A stretch of DNA of 64,000 nt from Strongylocentrotus droebachiensis (taxonomy: Eukaryota > Echinodermata > Echinoidea > Camarodonta > Strongylocentrotidae). The stretch covers positions 166,504 to 230,503 of the forward strand of contig JAVYIG010002738.1 of NCBI GenBank assembly GCA_035222895.1. Reading direction: 5' to 3'. The stretch's first letter is position 1, and the number at the start of each line of letters is the position of its first letter. Shown in pieces: positions 45,578-56,079 of this stretch. The position numbers and the translations under genes are program-made. The notes under the pieces are model-generated. The model saw only the letters and a list, made by a program, of their open reading frames with translations. It was not told the DNA's origin and did not search any database.

Positions 45578-46515
45578 AACATAATACGCATCACGCTCAA
45601 ACACATTAAAAACACTTCAAACAATTCCATCAGAGTATATATGCAGACATAGAAGGAGAAAGCATCAATGGGGGCACCACACCACCAAACATAGTACGTA
45701 CCCAACACAAACCAGACATCTGCCACATTGACAACAAAAATAAGGACATTATCATCATCGAACTCACAGTCCCCTTCGAAAAAAACATTGACAAGGCGCA
45801 TCAACGAAAACAAGACAGATACGCAAGCTTCACACAATGACATATAACAGCAACAGGGTGGAAGAGCAAACTAATCTGTATTGAAATTGGTTCCCGTGGC
45901 CTCATATCCCCACAAAATAAATACCGTCTAAAAGAAATACTCAAAATCAGTAACTCAACTAGGTACCCCGAATCCAGGGACGAAATATTGAAGGCCGTTC
46001 TGTTAACTTCTTATGTAATATTTCAAGGAAGACGTGAGCCAGTATGGCAATTTGATCAATACCTTTAATTTATCAATCTATATACATTAATTTTTCATCA
46101 TTTCCTGTTTATCAGTGAACTTGTTACCATTCTGTACCAAACTGACAATATTTACCACAATACGTCATTTATTTCGATTCAATTATACAATTATTAATTT
46201 ATGTATCAATCATGTATTGGGATCTTTCCTTCCTCATCATAATGTTACAATCTTCTTCTTTTACCCTGCTCTGTACTATACCACTTCTGTTTTCTCTCCT
46301 TTTTTTCCTTTTCACCTCTTCCCTCTCTCTTTCTCTCTATCCCGGTGCTCCTTGTTAATCACATATATTGTTACATTGTAATATGTACTGTTATTGTTAA
46401 TGTACTTTGCTATTGTATATACTGTTCATTATAACCTGTCGCCTAACCCACTGAGTTGACGGGCCTGGTTTTTGTGTGTACATGATCTCTAATAAAGACT
46501 TGATTTATCATCAAA
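45578..46515 (+). pseudogene. LINE with restriction-like endonuclease: RLE part and 3' UTR
   Basis: Continues the frame interrupted at 40981: after NIIRITLKHIKN there is one frame change, then YADIEG, GGTTPPNI, and the RLE core PDICHIDNKNKDIIIIELTV, with P-D and E-x-T spacing of PD-(D/E)xK enzymes. A stop near 45838 precedes EIGSRGLISPQNK and GRREPVWQFDQYL, ending at TAA 46066-46068. The 3' UTR probably runs to about 46515 (AATAAAGACTTG near 46491). The element was already damaged by frameshifts and a stop. Confidence 0.75.
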
Positions 46516-47311
46516 TTTAAATGCATCATTGTGTTATAGTTTCAATATCGAGGGGAGAAAAGGGTAGGAGCCAGTGTTACGGACACGACAGAAGGATTTA
46601 TATCAAGGCCTGCAAGCCAATCTGTACCTCCTTTTCTGGATAACAGTGTTCTAAAATAAATGTTAACAATGTAAAATCTGTCTATGACATCAAATATGTA
46701 TGATGCATGAGAAAAAAACATTATTTTAATCATTAAATTGCCTACCTACAAAATGTATAACTCACTACATTGAAGTTTATGTTCACAAATGTTAATAGAA
46801 TAATTGTTTACAACTTTGAACCAAGGTTCTTGCCTTTTTGTAAATATTATGTTATATAATTGTTTATCTTTTATTTAGTGTAAAATACCAAAGCTTTGTA
46901 TTTAATCACAAAACATATTTACCCTATAGATGTAGAATAGCTTGTAGCTTAAGTATGTATTCATAGTTATTCATATTTATTCATTACATTCTCATTCATT
47001 GCTGTGATACTTTTGTGTGTTAGTGGTACCAGACACGATTAGCATTAAATGCTATTTTCTGGTCCCATTTATCCTTTCAATGTTTGAATAATAAACTTCA
47101 AACTCGAACTCAAACTCAAATCATGTCCACACACACATAAACACTTGCGCACACACCAGTATGTGTATGACTAGTGTCTCCTGAAGACTATATGGAAAAA
47201 TACCTTCTTTTGAGGACACCCCCTTGGAGGGGATTTACAAATAAATTATGAAATATCTCAGAGAAAAAAAAAGACTGATGTCGCTTTTGACTTGTTTACC
47301 GACATTATACA
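46516..47311. other. Mostly unassigned; probable LINE 3' tail at 46810-47110
   Basis: 46810-47110 ends GGTCCCATTTATCC ... GAATAATAAACTTCAAACTC and resembles LINE 3' UTRs, but no coding part precedes it. The rest is AT-rich with nothing recognised. Confidence 0.35.
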
Positions 47312-47745
47312 GTGCGTCCCAGAAAAAAACGAAACCGAGAATTATCAATGTTTTATCATAACTTAGTAAAAAAAATTATGATTAATAAATGACACATATT
47401 TGGAAAGCTTAGATCATCCTCTTTCATGTGATGCAACTCATATGATGCATATTTCACGCATGAGTGATCGAAATCGATTTGAAGAGAGGAAATCAAAAAG
47501 TCATTCGGCGGACGGTATCTGAATTTTAAAGCGAAAATCACATTTCTAGAAAGTTGAGTTTCTTCTCTCTCAGATGACACCTCAATTAGGAAAAATGAGG
47601 TAGGAATAACAAAGTTCTGTTTTTTTTTAAGTATTGCTTGTATTTCCATAATTTTATCAAACGAATTCGTTTTCACTGGCTGCCTGCCGTACCAACAAAG
47701 AGAATTGAGAAAGGACCTAACTCCGTTTCGTTGACAATCAGCCAT
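47312..47745. repeat. Dispersed repeat, inverted partner of 99-531
   Basis: Starts CAGTGCGTCCCAGAAAAAAA and ends with CTCCGTTTCGTTGACAATCA and GCC at 47745. Within it, CGTTTTCACTGGCTGCCTGC at ~47669 is the counterpart of the palindrome's outer arm at position 1. It lacks the extra snap-back arm. Confidence 0.75.
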
Positions 47746-47941
47746 GCATGAAGTCTTTCGTCTATACGGAATCTGTGAATCGCCGTTGCCGTGAAAACGT
47801 CAACGTTACGTGAGTGTATACTTTATCGCGTATACGTTTATATTCCGTCCAGAATTTGTTTCGTACGTAATACAACTTTAAAATGATCGCATTTTGATAT
47901 AAAGGTAGAAATCTCTATCTCTATAGATATGCATTTGTTAT

Positions 47942-48059
47942 TCACGCTGCAGATTTTGAAATTTTTCGTATACTTGTATAAGGCGCGTATTCATCGTATA
48001 GTTCAACGAACTTTGCTTTAACATCAAACCACATTCCATCGTCTTTCTCTTTGTCTGAA
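47942..48059 (-). CDS. Possible terminal coding exon, unknown protein
   Basis: On the minus strand, TTGTTTATTTTTCAG ends at about 48060, a strong 3' splice site with a pyrimidine-rich tract. An open stretch of 38 codons follows, beginning DKEKDDGMWFDVKAKFVELY and ending KSAA-stop at 47942. No homology was recognised and no partner exon was seen. A chance acceptor next to a short frame is a real alternative. Confidence 0.25.
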
Positions 48060-48180
48060 AAATAAACAATCCCAGTCAATGGTTGATAAACCACGCATGA
48101 ACAGTTCAGAATCAGAATTATGGAAAAATCACAATGTCGAAACTTTTTGCATTCTTTTCTTTGAGAATTTCGTAGATTAA

Positions 48181-48714
48181 AGGTACTATGTCCCATTTGC
48201 AGGCCAAAAAAAAAATAAAAGTTAAATTCCAACGGCATTTGAAAGATAATACTTATTTAGAACTTCACTCAAAACGAAAGGGCTTGAAAAAAAGAAATTA
48301 ATAGTGGGAAAAAACGAGCATTAGTTGTCGAATCGACTTTTTGTGATTGCAATTATTTTAGTAAACGTCTGATTTTCATACTCTTGTACCGAATGGTCGT
48401 ACGTTTTGTGCTGCGCAGGAATTCAATCAGTTTAATTTTGGTCATTACAAGAAGTGGATTATTGATGTAGACAAATGCTCATGTACCTTTCAGGCTCATT
48501 TTATGTATGTTATTACCAAAGAAGTGGGGAAAAAGTCAGTCAGGCACTCAATAGTGTCTGACAGTGTGGTCTAGAAAGTAAGCGGGTTTCCTTGCATAGT
48601 TTAATTAATAGGACAGTGCTAACATTTAAATTTCACAGATAGGGCATACGTGACTTATTCATAATTCCTGCACTGAGTTAATTTGATGTTGGCTGCAAAT
48701 GGGATATAGTACCT
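48181..48714. mobile_element. 534-bp TTAA-type MITE, second family
   Basis: AGGTACTATGTCCCATTTGC at 48181 and its near-perfect complement GCAAATGGGATATAGTACCT at 48714 form terminal inverted repeats. TTAA lies at 48177-48180 and 48715-48718. There is no coding content. The ends differ from the other TTAA elements here, so it is a separate family (piggyBac- or Kolobok-like). Confidence 0.85.
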
Positions 48715-48759
48715 TTAAAGAATGGTCACTAATACAAACAGACTGAAAAACAGACGGTA

Positions 48760-49140
48760 TTAAACCTAAAGTCTGGGATACAAAGAAAAGATCAATCAAT
48801 GTTTTACTATGAAGAGTGATGAGTTGCTTTTAAAATGATCTGATGAAATTGAAAAGAATCACACATCTATACCATATGTAAGTTATGTTACAACTCATAT
48901 CTCCAGTAATTAATATCTTATCTTTTAACATGTTTAAATAACAGACATTTTTAAAATTATACTACATAGCTTCAAATTCTTCAATCGTGGCCTTTGGTGG
49001 GTGATAAGTTTTATACTTGACATCAATGCTTTAATAGGAATGTCTTCGATGTCGTGTCTTCTCTTATAAACAATTTGTTGTTTTAACAGTCATAACCACC
49101 TTTACCACCTCCTAGGGCTCCTCCACCACCAATTCTATCC
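48760..49140 (-). pseudogene. LINE endonuclease (EEP) fragment
   Basis: Minus-strand pieces in changing frames: DRIGGGGALGGG near 49120, YHPPKATIEEFEA near 48990, KDKILITGDMSCN near 48900, and LIDLFFVSQTLG near 48790. These are the central and C-terminal motifs of apurinic-type endonucleases of non-LTR retrotransposons. Frameshifted and incomplete. A related piece lies at 50610-50990. Confidence 0.7.
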
Positions 49141-49399
49141 TTTCTGTTCTTGCCATATTTTTATTTTTTTAGCAGATGTTTCTGCATTTATTGATAAATC
49201 AAATATCAAACAGTCAAATAACAATAATAGTATATAATATAATTGATTTTCATCAAGAGTGACAACTTAATACACACAAAATAAAATATTTAAAAAATGC
49301 GTAATTGAAAGCTTGAAGGTATGGAGGTAAGTAAAAAATAATCAAGATAAATGCAGAGGCCAACTATCATAAGCAAGGAAGCTTGAGTCGATAGCAGCC

Positions 49400-49425
49400 G
49401 GGAATGGGGGGGGGGGGGGGGGTAC
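49400..49425. repeat. Poly-G run
   Basis: About 17 consecutive G, then GTACCTGG. Confidence 0.7.
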
Positions 49426-49479
49426 CTGGCGCTGTTTTAGGAGAATGTAGGGGAATAGAGAGTCACATATAAAGATTTT

Positions 49480-49920
49480 GTTCAGAAAGTATCTGCACGT
49501 TTAAAGTTACGAAAGGTAAATTCTATTCAACAAAAAGGGGGGAAATTATGGAATAATATTGACAACTCAATCAAACATGTAACCACTCTTAGTTCTTTTA
49601 AGTCGAAGTTTAAGTTGCGTCTCCTTTAATACCACATAATATGTCTTCCTATGATACATACAATTACCATATAAATTATAACGTTCTGTATTATTATTGT
49701 GTTTTAGTTTGTAATGTCTTGTACACGTCTTGCATTTTTGTTTTATTGTGAATTTTAATGTTTTGTAATTTCCACATTTGTCATTTATGTTATGGGTCCA
49801 CCCACTTCTCTCAAGCCATTGGCTTTATCGGGTGTAAATGATCCAGCACAATTCTCAATGTATATATATATATATATATTGTATGTGATTTTTTATGAAA
49901 TAATAAATTGAAATTGAAAA
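49480..49920 (+). mobile_element. LINE 3' end
   Basis: The last codons read RLKLRKVNSIQQKGGKLWNN and SIKHVTTLSSFKSKFKLRLL before a stop at 49627-49629: the typical final block of CR1/Jockey-like RTs. The 3' UTR follows and ends in AATAATAAATTGAAATTG repeats. An AT microsatellite lies at 49861-49880. The element is extremely 5'-truncated. Confidence 0.7.
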
Positions 49921-49974
49921 TTGAAAATAGTTTCAAAAAAAAGAATCAGTATAAAAATATGCCAAATTAAAGGA

Positions 49975-50235
49975 AGTTAGAGTTTGTCGATAGTGATTGC
50001 CCCTACTTTGCTAAAGATAAACATTCGCGTATACCGTGTAGGCCCAACACAACTTCGTCTAATACCCAAATAGTTAAGCGTGTAAGCTAATGGGCAGTGG
50101 GCGTGTATTGATATAGGGTGTGTTTTCATAACTGCAACGCGTGCAAACGGATTCAGAAAGTACAAACAAATATCATTATTGCGAAACAGGCAGCGAAAAA
50201 ATCCCCGTCGGAATTCCCCGACCTACTCAAAACGG
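49975..50235. repeat. Dispersed repeat (GCAGTGGGCGTGT family), copy 2
   Basis: Starts AAGGAAGTTAGAGTTTGTCG and includes AACATTCGCGTATACC and the GGGCAGTGGGCGTGTATTG core. It is collinear with 53345-54015 but lacks the 376-bp TTAA element there. It is the empty site: TAGTTAAGCG near 50072-50081. Confidence 0.75.
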
Positions 50236-50271
50236 TGGACAATAATTTTTTTTCTACTATTTACTATTCAT

Positions 50272-50295
50272 AAAAAAAAAAAAAAAAAAAAAAGA
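50272..50295. repeat. Poly-A run
   Basis: About 22 A residues. It could be a retroposon tail, but no body was recognised upstream. Confidence 0.6.
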
Positions 50296-50609
50296 GGCAT
50301 TGATGTACATGTTGTATAAGTAGCTTCTATGGCTAATTCAAGTTTCTGAATTTTGAAACGTGTATAGCAAGTGGACTAAAATGATATACATCATTTGTTT
50401 TGTCATACATTGCATCAGTATAATCAAATAGCACGAAAGACTGTGAATAAATATACCTTGGTCAGCTATATTTAGCATGGCCGCCATCTTGAAAAGAAAT
50501 AGCAAAAAGTTGAAAACCAGTAAATAGTAATGCCCTGATTCATCCTTTTTTGAAAAACTCCGGACGAGAAATTAACTCGTTATTTTTGTTGTTTGGCCTA
50601 ATACCAACA

Positions 50610-50990
50610 AACTGAAGACCGAACGGTTATGGACCTAAAGTCTGGGATACAAAGAAAAGATCAATCAAAGTTATACTATATGGAGTAATACGAGTTGGTT
50701 TGTAAATGTGCTAATAAAATTGCAAAAAATCACAAATCTGTAATACCTTCTGTAAGAAAATGTAGTCAGTTAACATGTTACAATTCATATCTCAAGCAAT
50801 CAATACCTTGTCTGTTAAAGTACACACATTTTCCAAATTCAACTCTATGGCTTTAAATTCTTCAATCGTGGCCTTTGGTGGGCGATACAGTATACCGAGT
50901 AGATAATTGTGGTTTTATATATACTTGAATTTCTATCCACAACAGAATTTTCTTCGAGGTCTTGTCTTCTCTTGTTAACAAATTTTGATT
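50610..50990 (-). pseudogene. LINE endonuclease fragment, second piece
   Basis: Related to 48760-49080 at nucleotide level (AAAGTCTGGGATACAAAGAA and CAATCGTGGCCTTTGGTGGG are shared). The minus-strand sense matches the same EEP region. Degenerate. Confidence 0.65.
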
Positions 50991-51328
50991 TGATTTTGAT
51001 CGATTTGATTTTTGGTTTTTATTGTCCAAATGAACGACAATTCTTTGTTCACGTGGTTACAATGTATATAACATCAAGCATAAATCAATTGAACTTCAAA
51101 TTACACATTACTCATTAATCACCGAGTAAGTTATATTAGTAATTTAAACTTGATATTTATAGAATCAACACTAAATTCAATATAATAAATCACACTTTTA
51201 AATTTGAATATATTTATGATCACATGATTTCATTAATGAAACGGGGGACACAAAGGCGAACACCAGATCTATTGAAATTATAATGCCTGAACATAGGATG
51301 GGTTGGATCTTTTACAATCAGCATGACC
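50991..51328. other. Unassigned, AT-rich
   Basis: TTGATTT repeats at 50988-51020. It separates two parts of what looks like one endonuclease remnant, so it may be an insertion. Nothing else was seen. Confidence 0.3.
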
Positions 51329-51545
51329 TTAGCTATAGTGAACCATTACCATACAACGTTTCCATGTTGGGCTGTGCGAAACCGATTTAACACAACAACC
51401 TATACCACCACCAACTCCATAATTTCTCTCTAAAGTATATCCATTTATATGTAAACAATCTGTAGGGAACTCATTGCCAAGCCACATTTCATACATGGAA
51501 ACAATATCATATGGATTTGAATCAATAAACAATTGTATAGCAACA
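51329..51545 (-). pseudogene. LINE endonuclease N-terminal fragment
   Basis: A minus-strand frame with FIDSNPYDIVSMYEMWLGNE, FPTDCLHINGYTLER and GVGGGIGCCVK matches the N-terminal region of LINE endonucleases (the E-x-W-L motif carries the catalytic Glu of the family). Probably the same decayed copy as 50610-50990. Confidence 0.7.
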
Positions 51546-51734
51546 TTTTCATTTGGTAGACTACGGATGTTTAAATCTGCTACTTGAATGCCCTTTTCTC
51601 TTGGGTAAACAGATGTTTATAATTCCTTATCTCCAAGAGAACCGTTTCAGTTAAAGGAATATGCTTTTGATGGGAATATAATATAAAACATGAAAGTTCA
51701 TTTATAAAACGGAGATTACATATCTAGTCTTCTG

Positions 51735-52190
51735 ACAGGAGCGGATCCACGGGGGGGGGGGGACGGGCCTTGCCCCCCCCCCCCCGCAAAAGAAAAGGAG
51801 AGAAAAGGAAAGAAAGAAGAAGAAGAAAAGAAGGGGAAAGAAGGAGATCGGGGCCGGAAGGGCCTTGCCTCCCCCCCCCCCCCCAATAAAAATAATAAGA
51901 GAGAAGGTAGGAAAGGGAAAGAAAAAAAAAAAGGAAAAGAGGAGATAAAGGGAAGAAGAAAAGAAAAGAAGGGGAATATCAGTTGCAATTTTCCCGCCAA
52001 CAAGTTGTGGATCGGTGGGGGGGGGGGCATAAGGCCCTTGCCTCCCCCCCCCCCAGCAAACCTAGAAGAGAGAAGGAAGGGAAAGGGAAAGGGAAAAAAG
52101 AGAAAGAAGAAAGGTAGGGGAGATCAGTTGCAATTTTCACGCCAACAAGGTGTAGATAAGGAGGGGGATCAGGTGCTGATGGTGGGGGTG
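51735..52190. repeat. Poly-C/purine tandem repeat with hAT-like terminus
   Basis: CAGGAGCGGATCCACGGGG at 51735 is an hAT-type end. It is followed by three or four ~150-bp units, each with GGGCCTTGCC, a C-run, AAAAGAAGGGG-type purines and (last two) CAGTTGCAATTTTC.CGCCAACAAG. Related to 37857-38150. Confidence 0.6.
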
Positions 52191-52424
52191 CATTTTTCTT
52201 CACTTTTTAGTAAATTATACTTTTGTAAGCGTACGTTAGGAAATAACAAATTCCTAAATTTACAGTCAGGCAAGAAACATATATATTTAGAGGCCTACAT
52301 GTTAGGGCCATTGGAACGGGGCTCTGGGGCCTCCAGCACCCCCCCCCCCCCCCCCGTCCGTCCTACTTTTTTTGAAAAACTATATTAAAGAGAAATATAA
52401 AGAAAGATAGAAAGGAAGAGAAAA

Positions 52425-52905
52425 TAGTGACCTGCCAGTGTCACAAAATAATGAGGTATAAAAATATGCTTAAATGCCTAAAATCCCTGAGCTTCCGGGG
52501 GTTCTGCCTCCTGGATTCCACCTAAGGCCCTAAGGCGGGCCACTGGATGCTCCATATGACAGTAGTGTAATGCCTAAAACCCCTGAGCTTCTGGAGCCTC
52601 CGTCCCTGGACCCCACGCCAATTAGTTTCCTGCCAGTATCACAAATAAGGTATTAAGTTATGCTCATCTGATCGTAATTAAATGCCTAAAACTCTTGATC
52701 TATAGGGGGTTCCGCCCCCTCGACCCCACCAGGGTCCTTAGGCGGGCCCCTTAATGCTAATCTGAACGTTATAAAATGCCTATACAATCCCTGAGTTTAA
52801 GGGGGCTCAGCTTTCGGGACCCCACGCCAATAAGTGATCTGCCAGTGTCATGAATAAGGTATCAACATAAGCTCATCTGACCGTAACTAAATGCCCATCA
52901 ACTTT
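52425..52905 (-). repeat. Inverted array of the ~112-bp repeat
   Basis: Four to five units, reverse-complement to the array at 56080-58060: TGCCAGT.TCACAAA, AAATGCCTAAAA, CCTGAGCTTC, GACCCCACGCCAATTA in order. The units contain the GGGCCC/GCCTTAGG variant seen only at the far end (57540-58020) of the right array. Confidence 0.75.
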
Positions 52906-53054
52906 GAAAAAACGTTCAGTGGGGCCTGCAAGTAAGAGTTGGGTTATGCGATTTGTTGTGTGTGTGCATGCCCCCCCCCCCCCCCCGAAAAAAGAAGGTT
53001 TTTGCTCACGCCACTGCTGGTCACCATTAAGTACCAATATTTGGCTTGAATAAT

Positions 53055-53113
53055 TTTGAATTTGCCCCCCCCCCCCCCCCCCCCCCCTTAGAAATCCTGC
53101 ATCCGCGCCTGCT
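53055..53113 (-). mobile_element. hAT-like terminus with poly-C
   Basis: A C-run, then TTAGAAATCCTGCATCCGCG and CCTG; on the minus strand it starts CAGGCGCGGATGCAGG. A matching opposite end with an 8-bp duplication was not found. Confidence 0.5.
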
Positions 53114-53339
53114 CTTGATGAGAGGAATATAATCCGTAACATTTCCACACCTAATAATATATGACCAATTTAAATATTTCACGCAGAGAATCCTTTTTTG
53201 ATTTGTTTCTTACAGATTAGTAATGACACTAGATACAAATGCACATGGGTATGTTACGTTCATTAATGTTTTATAGGCAAGGATATCTGTTCATCATTGA
53301 ATAGTTTCAAACATAAGAATCATTTTAAGGGGATGGCGA

Positions 53340-54015
53340 TCATGATTGAAAGGAAGTTAGAATTTGTCGATAGTGATTAACCCCTACTTTGCCAAAGATA
53401 AACATTCGCGTATACTGTGTAGGCCCAACGCAACTTCGTTTAGCTAGTATCCAAAGATTTTTTGTTTTTAAAGGTTTAGTTCTGGGGAGGAGTGATAGAT
53501 AATTTGTGATTGTTTCATTGTTATTATGCAATCGTGGAAGAACATTAGAGAAAAAATGCTCCCTTAAATGCATGGCTCTTCAAATGCATTAATATTCTAA
53601 ATATGACATGTAACAGCTTTAAAATGTGGACCACATTTGTATGTCACATGTTTGTGCTGTATTATATCTTTCTATGTACAGTGCTTGTTACTTTTACCAA
53701 GACCGGGCAACATTTCTTATCATTTTGATAATTCCAGAACCTTGCAGTATACACACCAATACTTATATGGTACATCATACATGATCAACTTTTTCTCTAT
53801 GCTCGATTCCACACCGTTTCTTTCACAATGCAATATCATGACTGCCTTTAGTGTTTAAGCTAATACAGCAGCTAGTGGGTGTGCCCTAAGTTAAAAAATG
53901 CACCGTGTGCAAACTGCCGGGTGCAATCAGATTCAGGAAGTACAAACAAACCAATATCATTATTGCGAAACGGCAGCGATAAAATCCCCGTCATAATTCC
54001 CCGACCCATTCAAAA
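53340..54015. repeat. Dispersed repeat (GCAGTGGGCGTGT family), copy 3, interrupted
   Basis: 53345-53455 and 53856-54010 match 49975-50235. The interruption is the TTAA element at 53472-53847. Confidence 0.7.
53472..53847. mobile_element. 376-bp TTAA-type MITE
   Basis: Left TTAA 53468-53471 and left end AGGTTTAGTTCTGG. The right flank is TTAG (53848-53851), a one-base-changed TTAA, and the right terminal repeat is partly deleted. Same family as 23746-24111: ATGGCTCTTCAAATGC, CATTTCTTATCATTTTGAT and CACACCGTTTCTTTCACAAT are shared. Confidence 0.75.
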
Positions 54016-54056
54016 AGGTAGGGGGTAAAGACCTTTTATAAAGTGCTGTTTATAAT

Positions 54057-55600
54057 CAGGGGCGGCAACCCGTCTTCCAAAGTGGGGGGGAGGGGACACC
54101 AACAAAAAAAGGGGCACGAATAGAATGAGCACCTACAAAGGGAAAGATGAAAACGAAAATATACAATAATTATTTTCAGACGTTGGTTTTTATTAATTCA
54201 TTGTCATGATTGTGATTACATATTCAGGGATTATTTCAATATTTGTTTCTCTCTTTATATGTCAAAGATACTGCTTAAGCATCACACTATGCAGTTGAGT
54301 GTGATGGTCTGAATATTAATGATCGAGCGAGCAAAAATGTTAAGATTTTTCGGGTTGCAGTGCGAACAATTATATGATGAGGAAAAACGAAATCCTGATG
54401 GATTTAAAGCACAATCTAATCATGAAAGATTGAAAGTACACGTCACAAGCAACATAGTTAAATCAATTATAAATGCAAACGAGCGAGCTCTGGATTAAAT
54501 TGATGAAAAAAAGCTGCTATAAGTCGCTCTATAGGGGTGCATGTTATGAAAAAGAAATATATTCTGTTTTTGTATTTGTCTGACTAGGCCTACTGGAGTT
54601 TCATTACCACTCAAACCTTGAAAATTGTTTACCGGTACAGCTTTCAGTACGAGAACAAATAGTCTTCGGTATAGACCCCCAAAAAGTGTTATTCGACGGT
54701 TTTCGAGGTGAGCATATCATACAATAGATTTCAGAATAAAATAGCAACAACAACAAAAATAGTTCTAATATGTCACTCTGATGTCCTAAATCTTTTCACA
54801 GACATACAACCCAATAATGGGGACAAATGGAAATAAATGCTCATTACTTGATTTTCCTCCTCTATTTTCTCAATGCATTTTCAATTAACCAATGCCCTGC
54901 GTATAACTTTCATAGGTTGTGACGAAGAAAGATATGCAAATTAGAAATTATTCCTATCAGCATGATACATGATATTTTTTTTTTTCTGTGGTGGTAAGTT
55001 TTAGAAACAAAATGTTTCTGTACTTGAATGTGTACAATGTACGTGACATTAAACCAGCTTGATATGAGCGATGGGCGGGATCGTAAACAGTCATGAAATG
55101 GCGCTTATTCCGGATTTTAGGAAATAATCTGATTTAAGCAGTTTAGCAGATGATAGAACGCTGACGGAAATCTTTTCTGTTCTAGGGAGGGGGAATTTTG
55201 AAGTTTGGATTTAATTATTTTGTAACTAAAATTACGTATGCGGGCACCGAAATCACATTCCTTAACGAATATGAGGATGTTCGGGGATGCGGTTACCTAG
55301 AATCATGAAGTTTCTAATGTTCTGAGCAATTGTGAATCCAAATATGGTTCTCAAATTGCAAATGATCCCTACTCTACGAGGGGGTAGGAGAAAGCAATTT
55401 TACGTCATATTACTCCAGGAAAAGTGCCTGAAAAGCGCCTAATGTGGTTCTAAATTGCTAATGCTTCCTACTCACGGAGGGGCTTCTGACCCGCTCCCAG
55501 GCTGCGTTATAGATTGGGGCTTTTATTTTAAAGGGGTCTTAATTTAACCCTAACCCTTACCTAAACTTTCCCATAGGCTCAACACGCACCTTAACCCCAA
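54057..55600. other. Mostly unassigned; starts with an hAT-like end
   Basis: CAGGGGCGGCAACCCG at 54057 followed by a G-run resembles an hAT terminus, but no matching 3' end was found. The remainder has no gene, RNA or repeat partner that I can identify. Confidence 0.35.
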
Positions 55601-55764
55601 TCTGTGCCGCCGACAAAAATAACGCTCCCAGGCCGCGTATTTTTTATTTACACGGCAGCGAGGGGAAATAAAATATACGCGGACCCATCCCGCTTGGTCG
55701 CTGACGCCGCGCTCTGTCGCTCCACTCCATCGTTTTTCATATATTTCACCCCATGCGATTTTGT

Positions 55765-55813
55765 GCCCCCCCCCCCCCCCCCCCCCGCTAAGAAATTCCT
55801 GGATCCGCCACTG
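55765..55813 (-). mobile_element. hAT-like terminus with poly-C
   Basis: A C-run of ~22, then GCTAAGAAATTCCTGGATCC and GCCACTG; on the minus strand this is CAGTGGCGGATCCAGGAATT. Minus-strand translation gives the WRIQEFLSGGGG peptide, a well-known artefact of this terminus in marine invertebrate gene sets. Confidence 0.6.
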
Positions 55814-56079
55814 GTACATGTATGTATTCAGGCACTCAATTCAATCGCGGATCCAGGAGTTTTTAGGGGTGGGGTCCCAAATTTGAAATGAAATTGAAAT
55901 TTAGTGTGCTGAAATTTGAAAATCGTGCACTTAATTTTTTTGGGGGGGCCTTCGAAAATTGAAAAATAGCACCCCCCCCCCCAGTGAACGCCAGGGGGAG
56001 GGGCCTATCTCACAAAAAAAAAGGTAAAATTAATGTGTTTTTACACGTTTTTTCCAGGGCGGAGCCCTTAGAAGCTCAG

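Noticed and set aside
51735..53113. A complete hAT element between CAGGAGCGGATCC and the terminus at 53113
   Set aside because: The flanks TCTTCTGA and CTCTTGAT do not form an 8-bp duplication, and the ends differ at several positions.
55540..55575. Interstitial telomere repeat (CCCTAACCC)
   Set aside because: Only one and a half units are present, too short to indicate telomeric sequence.
55550..55819. Protein starting MYQWRIQEFLSGGGG
   Set aside because: Translation of an hAT-like terminus with poly-C, a recurrent artefact in marine invertebrate annotations.
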